Source of the DNA: Aquincola sp.
Lineage (GTDB): Bacteria; Pseudomonadota; Gammaproteobacteria; Burkholderiales; Burkholderiaceae_C
DNA: 17,674 nt
NCBI GenBank assembly: GCA_029884035.1
Contig: JAOUIM010000022.1
Coordinates: forward strand, 1-17,674
Direction of reading: 5' to 3'
Positions 6,477 to 13,201 of this stretch are shown piece by piece (the stretch's first letter is position 1; each line of letters begins with the position of its first letter). The position numbers and the translations under genes were made by a program. The notes under the pieces are model-generated. The model was not told the DNA's origin. It was given only the letters and a program-made list of their open reading frames with translations, and made no database searches.

Positions 6477-6530
6477 ATGCAACTGCCCGCCATTGCTCCC
6501 GGCAAGCGTTTCACGCTGGCGCGTCCGTGG
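6477..6530 (+). other. mfd: out-of-frame N-terminal segment of mfd (apparent frameshift)
   Basis: An ATG at 6477 opens a frame reading M-Q-L-P-A-I-A-P-G-K-R-F-T-L-A-R-P, which looks like the normal Mfd N-terminus of Burkholderiales. It runs off into unrelated sequence after the CCG at 6525-6527. The main mfd frame picks up at 6530 with G-S-A-D-A-L-L-L-A-R. Restoring one base at about 6527-6529 (for example GG instead of G) would join them into one protein of about 1147 residues, the E. coli Mfd length. This is either a sequencing or assembly error or a real one-base deletion. Confidence 0.65.
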
Positions 6531-9500
6531 GTTCGGCCGATGCCTTGCTGCTGGCACGCCTAGCGCAGCAGAGCGCGGCGCAGGGTCGCCTGACCGCCAT
6601 CGTGACCGCGGAACCGGCCGACGCGCAGCGCCTGGCCGACGAGCTGCCGTTCTTCGCGCCAGAACTGCGCGTGGCACTCTTCCCCGACTGGGAGACGCTG
6701 CCCTACGACACGTTCAGCCCGCACCAGGATCTAATTTCCGAGCGGCTGGCCACGCTGTGGCGGCTGTGGTCGACGAAGGACGTGGACGCGGTGTTGCTGC
6801 CGGCGACCACCGCGCTCACGCGTCTGGCACGTCCGTCGTTCCTCGCAGCGACGACGTTCCAGTTCAGGCAGAAGGACAAGATCGACGAAGCGTCGCTGAA
6901 GGCGCAGCTGACGCTGGCGGGCTACGCGCATGTGAGCCAGGTCGTCGCGCCGGGCGAGTATGCGGTGCGCGGAGGCCTGATCGATCTGTTCCCGATGGGC
7001 TCGGCGGTACCCTACCGCGTCGACCTGTTCGGCGACGAGATCGATTCGATCCGCACGTTCGACCCGGACTCGCAGCGAAGCCTGTATCCGGTGCCGGAGG
7101 TGCGACTGCTGCCCGGGCGCGAGTTCCCGCTCGACGACGCCGCGCGCACCACTTTCCGCGCCCGCTGGCGCGAGAAGCTCGAAGGCGATCCGACCAAGAG
7201 CCGTATCTACAAGGACCTCGGTGCGGGCATCGCCACCGCGGGCATCGAGTACTACCTGCCGCTGTTCTTTGAGCAGACCGCGACTGTCTTCGACTTCGTC
7301 GCAGGCGCACAACTCATCCTGCACGGCGACGTCGACGCGGCGCTTGCGCGATTCTGGATCGACACGCGCGAGCGCCACCGCTTCCTGCAACACGACCCGG
7401 AACGGCCGATCCTGCCTCCCGAGGAGATCTTCTTGCGCGTCGAGGAGTTCTTCGGGCTGACGCAACCGCACGCGACGCTTGCCCTGCGCGGCAGTGAGGC
7501 TGTCGACTGGGCAAGACCGCTGCCAGATCTGGCGGTGGACCGCAATGCCACCGAGCCGCTGGCCCTGCTGGAGCGCCACCTGTCGAGCACCCCGGCAAGA
7601 GTGCTCATCGTGGCCGAAAGCGCAGGCCGGCGCGAAAGCCTGCTTGACCTGCTGCGCGACCACCGCATCGACGTCCCGAGCGTCGCCTCGCTGGCGGAGT
7701 TCGACGCCGGCGACGAGAAGGTCGCGATCGCAGCCGCGCCGCTGGCCGCCGGCTTCCACTGGCAGCGTGACGACGGGCCTGCGATCCAGTTCGTCACCGA
7801 GACCGAACTGTTCGCCACCTCGCCGACCGCGCGCCGACGCAAGAAGCAGGAACAGGCCTCCAGCGTCGAGGCGCTGATCAAGGACCTGTCGGAGCTGAAG
7901 ATCGGTGACCCGGTGGTGCACGTGAACCACGGGATCGGCCGCTACCAGGGTCTGCTCAACATCGACCTGGGCGACGGTCCCTCTGAATTCCTGCACCTCG
8001 AGTACGCCGACAAGGCCACGCTGTACGTGCCGGTCTCGCAGCTCCACCTGATCGGCCGCTACACCGGCGTGTCCGCCGAAGAGGCACCACTGCACAAGCT
8101 CGGCTCCGGCCAGTGGGAGAAGGCCAAGCGGCGCGCCGCGGAGCAGGTGCGCGATACCGCGGCCGAACTGCTCGCGCTGTATGCGCGCCGCGCGGCCCGC
8201 GAAGGCCATCCTCACCGCTACTCGGCGCACGACTACGAGGCTTTTGCCGCGAGCTTCGGCTTCGAGGAGACTGCCGATCAACGCGCGGCGATCCACGCCG
8301 TGATCCAGGACATGGTCAGCCCGAAGCCGATGGACCGCCTGGTCTGCGGCGACGTGGGGTTCGGCAAGACCGAGGTGGCGCTGCGCGCCGCCTTCGTCGC
8401 GGTGCTCGGCGGCAAGCAGGTGGCGATCCTGGCACCGACGACGCTGCTGGCCGAGCAGCACTACCAGACCATCGTCGACCGCTTCGGGCCCTGGCCGGTG
8501 AAGGTGGCGGAGCTCTCGCGCTTTCGAACCGGGAAGGAAGTGTCCGCCGCGCTCGAGGGTCTGGCCGCCGGCACGATCGACATCGTGGTCGGCACGCACA
8601 AGCTGCTGTCCAAGGACGTGAAGTTCGCGCGCCTGGGCCTGCTCGTGATCGACGAGGAACACCGCTTCGGCGTTCGCCACAAGGAGGCGATCAAGGCGCT
8701 GCGCGCGGAGGTCGACGTGCTCACGCTGACCGCCACGCCGATTCCGCGCACGCTGGGCATGGCGCTCGAGGGCTTGCGCGATTTGTCGGTGATCGCCACG
8801 GCGCCGCAGCGGCGGCTCGCAATCAAGACCTTCGTGCGCAACGAGGGCACGGGCACGATCCGCGAGGCCGTGCTGCGCGAGCTAAAACGAGGCGGCCAGG
8901 TCTATTTCCTGCACAACGAGGTCGAGACGATCGAGCACCGGCGCGAGAAGCTGGTCGAACTGCTGCCCGAAGCGCGCATCGCCGTGGCCCACGGCCAGAT
9001 GCCCGAACGCGAGCTCGAGCGCGTGATGCGCGACTTCGTCGCACAACGGCACAACCTGCTGCTGTGCTCGACCATCATCGAAACTGGCATCGACGTGGCC
9101 ACAGCCAACACGATCGTCATCAGCCGCGCCGACAAATTCGGCCTCGCGCAACTGCACCAGCTGCGCGGCCGCGTCGGCCGCTCGCATCACCAGGCCTACG
9201 CCTACCTGCTGGTGCCCGACGTCGACAGCCTCACGAAGCAGGCGGCGCAGCGGCTCGAGGCGATCCAGCAGATGGAAGAGTTAGGCAGCGGCTTCTACCT
9301 CGCGATGCACGACCTCGAGATCCGCGGCGCCGGCGAGGTGCTGGGCGAGCACCAGAGCGGCAACATGATGGAGGTGGGCTTCCAGCTCTACAACGACATG
9401 CTCGCCGAAGCCGTGCGCTCGCTGAAGGCCGGCCGCGAACCCGATCTGCTGAGCCCGATCGGCGGCCTGTTCGGTGCCACCACCGAAATCAACCTGCATG

Positions 9501-9919
9501 CCCCCGCGCTCTTGCCCGACGCCTACTGCGGCGACGTGCACGTGCGGCTGTCGCTGTACAAGCGCCTGGCCACGGCCGACAAGGGCGAGCAGATCGATGC
9601 GTTGCTCGAAGAGATCACCGACCGCTTCGGCAAGCTGCCGCCGCAGGGCCAGACCCTGTTCGACACGCACCGCCTGCGCGTGCTGGCCAAGCCCTACGGT
9701 GTGACCAAGGTCGATGCCGGGCCGAAACTCACGGTGATCGGATTTCGCCCCAATCCGCCGGTCGACGCGATGGCGATCATCGGCCTGGTGCAGAAGAACC
9801 GTCATGTCCGGCTGGCCGGAAACGACAAGTTGCGCATCGAGCGTGACCTGCCCGACGCCCCCGCACGCGCGCAGCAGGTGCGCGACGTGCTGCGCGCACT
9901 CGGTCCGCCCAGGCCCTAG
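6527..9919 (+). CDS. mfd: transcription-repair coupling factor Mfd
   Basis: 1130 residues from a GTG at 6527. Mfd is the ATP-driven translocase that removes RNA polymerase stalled at DNA lesions and recruits UvrA. In order: a UvrB-like N-terminal module with F-P-D-W-E-T-L-P-Y-D and F-S-P-H-Q-D-L-I-S-E-R-L, the RNA-polymerase-interacting CarD-like domain from about 455 (G-D-P-V-V-H-V-N-H-G-I-G-R-Y), and Walker A G-D-V-G-F-G-K-T (608-615, Lys614). These are followed by DEEH at 709-712, the T-A-T-P-I-P-R-T-L motif, Q-L-R-G-R-V-G-R near 875, and the C-terminal TRCF domain to about 1100. The GTG has no ribosome site and would drop the first 17 conserved residues. The true start is probably the ATG at 6477, separated by a one-base frameshift. 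The TAG stop shares the tetramer CTAG with the stop of the converging HPP-CBS gene. Confidence 0.93.
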   Translation: MGSADALLLARLAQQSAAQGRLTAIVTAEPADAQRLADELPFFAPELRVALFPDWETLPYDTFSPHQDLISERLATLWRLWSTKDVDAVLLPATTALTRLARPSFLAATTFQFRQKDKIDEASLKAQLTLAGYAHVSQVVAPGEYAVRGGLIDLFPMGSAVPYRVDLFGDEIDSIRTFDPDSQRSLYPVPEVRLLPGREFPLDDAARTTFRARWREKLEGDPTKSRIYKDLGAGIATAGIEYYLPLFFEQTATVFDFVAGAQLILHGDVDAALARFWIDTRERHRFLQHDPERPILPPEEIFLRVEEFFGLTQPHATLALRGSEAVDWARPLPDLAVDRNATEPLALLERHLSSTPARVLIVAESAGRRESLLDLLRDHRIDVPSVASLAEFDAGDEKVAIAAAPLAAGFHWQRDDGPAIQFVTETELFATSPTARRRKKQEQASSVEALIKDLSELKIGDPVVHVNHGIGRYQGLLNIDLGDGPSEFLHLEYADKATLYVPVSQLHLIGRYTGVSAEEAPLHKLGSGQWEKAKRRAAEQVRDTAAELLALYARRAAREGHPHRYSAHDYEAFAASFGFEETADQRAAIHAVIQDMVSPKPMDRLVCGDVGFGKTEVALRAAFVAVLGGKQVAILAPTTLLAEQHYQTIVDRFGPWPVKVAELSRFRTGKEVSAALEGLAAGTIDIVVGTHKLLSKDVKFARLGLLVIDEEHRFGVRHKEAIKALRAEVDVLTLTATPIPRTLGMALEGLRDLSVIATAPQRRLAIKTFVRNEGTGTIREAVLRELKRGGQVYFLHNEVETIEHRREKLVELLPEARIAVAHGQMPERELERVMRDFVAQRHNLLLCSTIIETGIDVATANTIVISRADKFGLAQLHQLRGRVGRSHHQAYAYLLVPDVDSLTKQAAQRLEAIQQMEELGSGFYLAMHDLEIRGAGEVLGEHQSGNMMEVGFQLYNDMLAEAVRSLKAGREPDLLSPIGGLFGATTEINLHAPALLPDAYCGDVHVRLSLYKRLATADKGEQIDALLEEITDRFGKLPPQGQTLFDTHRLRVLAKPYGVTKVDAGPKLTVIGFRPNPPVDAMAIIGLVQKNRHVRLAGNDKLRIERDLPDAPARAQQVRDVLRALGPPRP

Positions 9920-11064
9920 TCTTGCAGCGGCGCGTCGATCGCGTCGACGACCTTGAGCGCAGCGACCACGTCCGATTGCGTCACCATGCCCACGAGTCGG
10001 TCGCCCTCGCCCAACACGGGAATGTGGCGGTGTCCGGAACTGTTGAACAGAAGCACCAGATCGGACAACGTGCGATGGGCTCGCGTCGTGCGCACCTTGC
10101 GCGTCATGATCTGGCCGACGACCTCAGGCCGGCCCGGGTGCGAGGCTCTCGACCGGCTGATGAAACGTCGCAGGCGCTGGTCGAAGCCATGGTGCACGTC
10201 GAGCGACGCGGCCTCGAGAAAGTCGGTCAGCGTCACGATCCCGACGACATGCCTGGCGCGGTCGATCACCGGCAGCGTCTTCAGGCCGTGCTTGCGGAGC
10301 AAGGTCCAGGCCTCCTGCAGCGGTGTCGCGTACTCGACAGTCGTCACGTCGCGCGTCATGACGTCTGCGCAGCGCGTGTGTGCCAGGCGACGCTCGTGCG
10401 CGAGCCGCTGCGTGCGGTCGATCAGTTCGTGCAGCTCGTCCCGACTCACGTCGAGGATCTGGTTGTAGCGCGCCAGCACGGCGTCGAGATCCTCCTCGGT
10501 GACCTGACTGGGATGCGGTGGCGCCGGCCGGTGCGGGTATTGGTGTCCCGTGGCGCGATGGAACGCCCAGCCCATCGCCGTCAGCAGCAGCGAGTTGACC
10601 AGCACCGGGAATAGTGCGGCGCCCGGGTTGGTGACGCCGCTGATTGCCATCAGCAATGCGCTGGCTCCGCCTGGTGGGTGCAGGCTGCGAAGCGCCAGCA
10701 TGGCCGCGATCGCCAGCGACACGGCAGCAGCCGCGGCGAAGTCGGTCGACGGAATCGCGTGCACGCAGGCGATGCCGACCACGGCGGATATCGTGTTGCC
10801 GACCACCACGGCCCAGGGCTGCGCCAGCGGGCTGGCCGGCACGCAGAACACAAGGACCGCACTGGCACCCATGGGGGCGACGATCCAGTGCAGTCCCTCG
10901 GGAAGGCCCAGGGCATGGCTGGCGAGCGCGGTCACCAGAATGCCCAGCATCGCGCCGCAGACCATCCGCACGCGTTCGGCCCGTGTGACGGCCATCGGCG
11001 CGGGCCACAGCCATCCCTGCGAGCGGGTCGTGAGCGAAGGTGACACGGGGGGCGAGGTGGACAT
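9916..11064 (-). CDS. HPP-family membrane protein with two CBS domains
   Basis: 382 residues. The N-terminal half (about 30-170) is a hydrophobic bundle with likely membrane helices near 33-52, 58-78, 84-104, 109-126 and 150-168. It carries the signature S-L-H-P-P-G-G-A with His-Pro-Pro at 129-131, which defines the HPP family. After a charged, coiled-coil-prone stretch (about 190-228), two CBS domains follow at about 232-290 (D-V-M-T-R-D-V, then V-V-G-I-V-T-L-T-D-F) and 317-372 (I-M-T-R-K-V, then L-V-G-M-V-T-Q-S-D-V). CBS pairs usually bind adenine nucleotides and gate attached channels or enzymes. HPP proteins of plants and cyanobacteria have been linked to nitrite transport, but the bacterial role is unsettled. 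The ATG at 11064 has no clear ribosome site. A lipoprotein gene lies 72 bp upstream on the same strand and may be co-transcribed. Confidence 0.88.
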   Translation of the reverse strand: MSTSPPVSPSLTTRSQGWLWPAPMAVTRAERVRMVCGAMLGILVTALASHALGLPEGLHWIVAPMGASAVLVFCVPASPLAQPWAVVVGNTISAVVGIACVHAIPSTDFAAAAAVSLAIAAMLALRSLHPPGGASALLMAISGVTNPGAALFPVLVNSLLLTAMGWAFHRATGHQYPHRPAPPHPSQVTEEDLDAVLARYNQILDVSRDELHELIDRTQRLAHERRLAHTRCADVMTRDVTTVEYATPLQEAWTLLRKHGLKTLPVIDRARHVVGIVTLTDFLEAASLDVHHGFDQRLRRFISRSRASHPGRPEVVGQIMTRKVRTTRAHRTLSDLVLLFNSSGHRHIPVLGEGDRLVGMVTQSDVVAALKVVDAIDAPLQD

Positions 11065-11136
11065 GGGTGGCCCAACGGCTGCCCAGTATCGGCGAAGCGC
11101 ATGTCGACGGCACCGCCGCCGCGAGGCGGGACCGGC

Positions 11137-11535
11137 TCAGGCCGCCTTCTTCGTGGCGACGGGAGTCAGCACCCGGATCGACTCGATGACGCAGGGTACG
11201 GCTGGACCCTGGCCGATCACGGTCAATGTGTCGAGCCGGCCGAGCGAGCCTGCCGTGCCGTCGTAGGCAAGGCGCTGCGCGAAGCGCAGCCCCGGACAGG
11301 GGGCTCCGAAGGTGACGAGGTGGCGACGCTGCACGCCGGTATAGACGATCAGATGCTCGCTGTCGAGCACGTTGAAGCCGTCGAGACGGAAGTCGGGGAT
11401 CGAGTTGACCGTCTCCGCGGGCGCAAGGCCCCTTGCGGTCAATTGCTCCGTCCAATGCTCGTCGGGCGTCGACGCACATGCCGCCGCCACGATGACCACT
11501 GCCAGCAGTGCCGATGGGTTGCGAAAGCGGTTCAT
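11137..11535 (-). CDS. small lipoprotein, DUF6491-like
   Basis: 132 residues from the ATG at 11535, which has a strong AAGGAG (11543-11548) seven bases upstream. An in-frame ATG at 11574 would add 13 residues ahead of the signal and is rejected. The N-terminus is a lipoprotein signal: Arg3 and Arg5, hydrophobic L-L-A-V-V-I-V, then A-A-A-C with lipidated Cys20. Residue 21 is Ala, so export to the outer membrane is expected. The mature part, with F-R-L-D-G-F, an L-I-V-Y-T-G-V segment, P-C-P-G-L-R-F, and a second Cys near the end (P-C-V-I-E-S-I), resembles the DUF6491 family of uncharacterised gammaproteobacterial and betaproteobacterial proteins. The two cysteines after the lipid site may form a disulfide. 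It precedes the HPP-CBS gene and is divergent from serB. No function can be assigned. Confidence 0.8.
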   Translation of the reverse strand: MNRFRNPSALLAVVIVAAACASTPDEHWTEQLTARGLAPAETVNSIPDFRLDGFNVLDSEHLIVYTGVQRRHLVTFGAPCPGLRFAQRLAYDGTAGSLGRLDTLTVIGQGPAVPCVIESIRVLTPVATKKAA

Positions 11536-11542
11536 GGACAAG

Positions 11543-11548
11543 CTCCTT
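11543..11548 (-). promoter_or_regulatory. ribosome binding site of the lipoprotein gene
   Basis: AAGGAG on the minus strand, seven bases before the ATG at 11535. It is one of the few strong sites in the window and fixes the start just ahead of the lipoprotein signal. Confidence 0.7.
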
Positions 11549-11605
11549 GATCCTGGGTGTCGATGCGCACACAACGCGGAGAACGTGACGACGGTGCACC
11601 GGCCG

Positions 11606-11611
11606 GATAAT
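11606..11611 (+). promoter_or_regulatory. candidate -10 box for serB
   Basis: GATAAT, five of six consensus bases, in the 107-bp divergent gap. GTGACG (11585-11590) is a possible -35 but the spacing is only 15 bp. Transcription would begin near 11618-11620, a few bases before an ATG at 11624 that is not in the serB frame. Confidence 0.35.
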
Positions 11612-11642
11612 CACTCGCTCTCGATGACCGCTCGCAACGTCC

Positions 11643-12359
11643 TTGACCCCGATCTCCACTGACCCGGCCGGCCTCACGGTGCGCGGCTTCGTGCCACCAC
11701 TTGCGCTGGCCGACTTCCGCCTGATCGCGTTCGACATGGACTCCACGCTCATCAGTATCGAGTGCGTCGACGAGATCGCGGACGCGGCGGGGCGCAAAGC
11801 CGAAGTGGCCTCGATCACGGAGGCAGCGATGCGCGGCGACATTGCCGACTACAAGGAAAGTCTGCGCCGGCGCGTCGAGTTGCTGGCCGGCGTGCCCGTG
11901 GCAGCGCTCGAGTCGGTGTACCGGGACCGCCTGCGCCTGAACCCGGGCGCCGAGACCCTGGTGCGCGCGTGCCAGGTCGCAGGCCTGAAGACCCTTCTCG
12001 TCTCTGGCGGCTTCACCTTCTTCACCGACCGCGTCCGCGACCGGCTGGGCCTGGATTTCACGCGCAGCAACGTGCTCGAGGTCGCCGACGGCGTGCTCAC
12101 CGGGCGGATGGTCGATCAGCCCTGGGGCGACATCTGCGACGGCGCCGAGAAGCGCCGCATGCTGCTGGAGACCTGCGCGCGCCTGGCGATCGCGCCGCGC
12201 CAGGCGATCGCGGTGGGTGATGGCGCCAACGACCTGCCGATGATGGGCGAAGCTGGCCTGTCGGTGGCCTATCACGCCAAGCCGAAGGTCCGCGAGCAGG
12301 CCATGGTCGCAATCGACGAGGGCGGGCTCGATCGCCTGCTCGAGGTGCTTCGCCCATGA
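11643..12359 (+). CDS. serB: phosphoserine phosphatase
   Basis: 238 residues of a HAD-superfamily phosphatase that catalyses the last step of serine synthesis (EC 3.1.3.3). The nucleophile and acid are Asp31 and Asp33 in D-M-D-S-T-L. Glu40, C-V-D-E and R-M-like cap residues follow, then motif II S-G-G-F (121-124), Lys170 and motif III G-D-G-A-N-D-L-P-M (192-200, with Asp193 and Asp197). It lacks the N-terminal ACT domain of longer SerB proteins, as is common in this group. The start is uncertain. The frame is closed by TGA at 11625-11627 and the only usable early codon is TTG at 11643, with no ribosome site. An ATG at 11624 sits well behind a -10 box but in another frame, so a small frameshift is possible. 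The stop overlaps the next gene's ATG (ATGA), so the two are translationally coupled. Confidence 0.9.
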   Translation: MTPISTDPAGLTVRGFVPPLALADFRLIAFDMDSTLISIECVDEIADAAGRKAEVASITEAAMRGDIADYKESLRRRVELLAGVPVAALESVYRDRLRLNPGAETLVRACQVAGLKTLLVSGGFTFFTDRVRDRLGLDFTRSNVLEVADGVLTGRMVDQPWGDICDGAEKRRMLLETCARLAIAPRQAIAVGDGANDLPMMGEAGLSVAYHAKPKVREQAMVAIDEGGLDRLLEVLRP

Positions 12360-13201
12360 GCGCGGCGCGTGGCGCTGCCACCGCGCTGTTGATGCTGGTG
12401 GTGCGGACCGCAGCCGCGCAGGCGGATCCGGGGGCGGTCGCTGGCGAGAGCACAGCTGCAGTCATCGCGCGCAACAGCCCGCAGGCCGTGGCCGAGCTGT
12501 GCCAGATGGCGCGGCGGGGCGACGCCGAGTCTCAGTACCAGCTGGCCTGGATCTTCACCCACGGCCGAGGCGAGGAGCGCCGCGACGACTGGGCCTCCTA
12601 CCTGTTCTTTGCCGCGTCGGCGCAAGGCCATGCCGATGCGAAACGCATGCTGCAGTCGGTAAGCTGGCCTGCAGCCGAGGTGCCCGAGTGCATCGCCCGC
12701 AGCGGCCCGCGTCCCGCCGCCGCGACGCCAGCGACAGTGCACGTGCAGGCCCCGGCGCACATCGAGCGCCTGGTGCGCAGGCTGGCACCGCAGTACAAGG
12801 TCCAACCTGCGCTCGCGCTCGCGATCATCGCGGTCGAGTCGAATTTCGATGCCTACGCCGTCTCTCGCAGCGCGGCGATGGGTCTGATGCAGCTGATTCC
12901 CCAGACCGCGAAGCGCTTCGGCGTGCACAACGCCTTTGACGCGCAACAGAACATCCGCGGCGGCCTGGCCTACCTGCGCTGGCTGCTTGCCTACTACCAG
13001 GGTGATGTGACGCTGGTCGCAGCGGCCTACAACGCCGGCGAAGGTGCGGTCGACCGCCACAAGGGGGTGCCGCCGTTCGACGAGACGCAAGAGTACGTTC
13101 GGCGCGTGGTCGCGCGTGTCGGCAGTGCGCCGCACGCGTTCGATGCGCGCGTCACAGCCGCGTCGCCCAGTCTTGAAGAAATCCGCAGCGTCAAGCGCTG
13201 A
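12356..13201 (+). CDS. exported lytic transglycosylase with Sel1-like repeats
   Basis: 281 residues. A signal peptide covers about 1-23 (hydrophobic A-T-A-L-L-M-L-V-V, then cut after A-A-A-Q-A). Residues about 43-100 look like one or two Sel1/TPR-type helical repeats (A-E-L-C-Q-M-A-R-R-G-D-A-E-S-Q-Y-Q-L-A, then F-A-A-S-A-Q-G-H-A-D-A). The C-terminal SLT domain (about 135-255) has catalytic Glu161 in A-V-E-S-N-F-D, G-L-M-Q-L (176-180), R-G-G-L-A-Y-L and A-Y-N-A-G-E-G (224-230). It should cleave peptidoglycan in the periplasm to 1,6-anhydromuropeptides. The ATG overlaps the serB stop. It overlaps the end of the converging hrpA by 11 bp. A close specific name (for example an MltC- or Slt-type) is not justified. 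Confidence 0.88.
   Translation: MSAARGAATALLMLVVRTAAAQADPGAVAGESTAAVIARNSPQAVAELCQMARRGDAESQYQLAWIFTHGRGEERRDDWASYLFFAASAQGHADAKRMLQSVSWPAAEVPECIARSGPRPAAATPATVHVQAPAHIERLVRRLAPQYKVQPALALAIIAVESNFDAYAVSRSAAMGLMQLIPQTAKRFGVHNAFDAQQNIRGGLAYLRWLLAYYQGDVTLVAAAYNAGEGAVDRHKGVPPFDETQEYVRRVVARVGSAPHAFDARVTAASPSLEEIRSVKR

Noticed and set aside
6731..8680. Minus-strand open frame of 649 codons opposite mfd
   Set aside because: It lies wholly opposite the conserved Mfd sequence and has no recognisable domain; its length is explained by high GC and codon bias.
8113..9846. Plus-strand open frame of 577 codons overlapping mfd
   Set aside because: It is a frame-shifted reading of mfd, rich in Arg, Ala and Gly, without motifs.
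11116..11129. Short hairpin with a GCGA loop between the lipoprotein and HPP-CBS genes
   Set aside because: The stem is only five pairs and the flanks do not extend it; too weak to call a terminator or RNA element.
10124..11842. Minus-strand open frame of 572 codons across three genes
   Set aside because: It crosses serB, the lipoprotein gene and HPP-CBS out of frame with low-complexity composition; each of those has clear family motifs.
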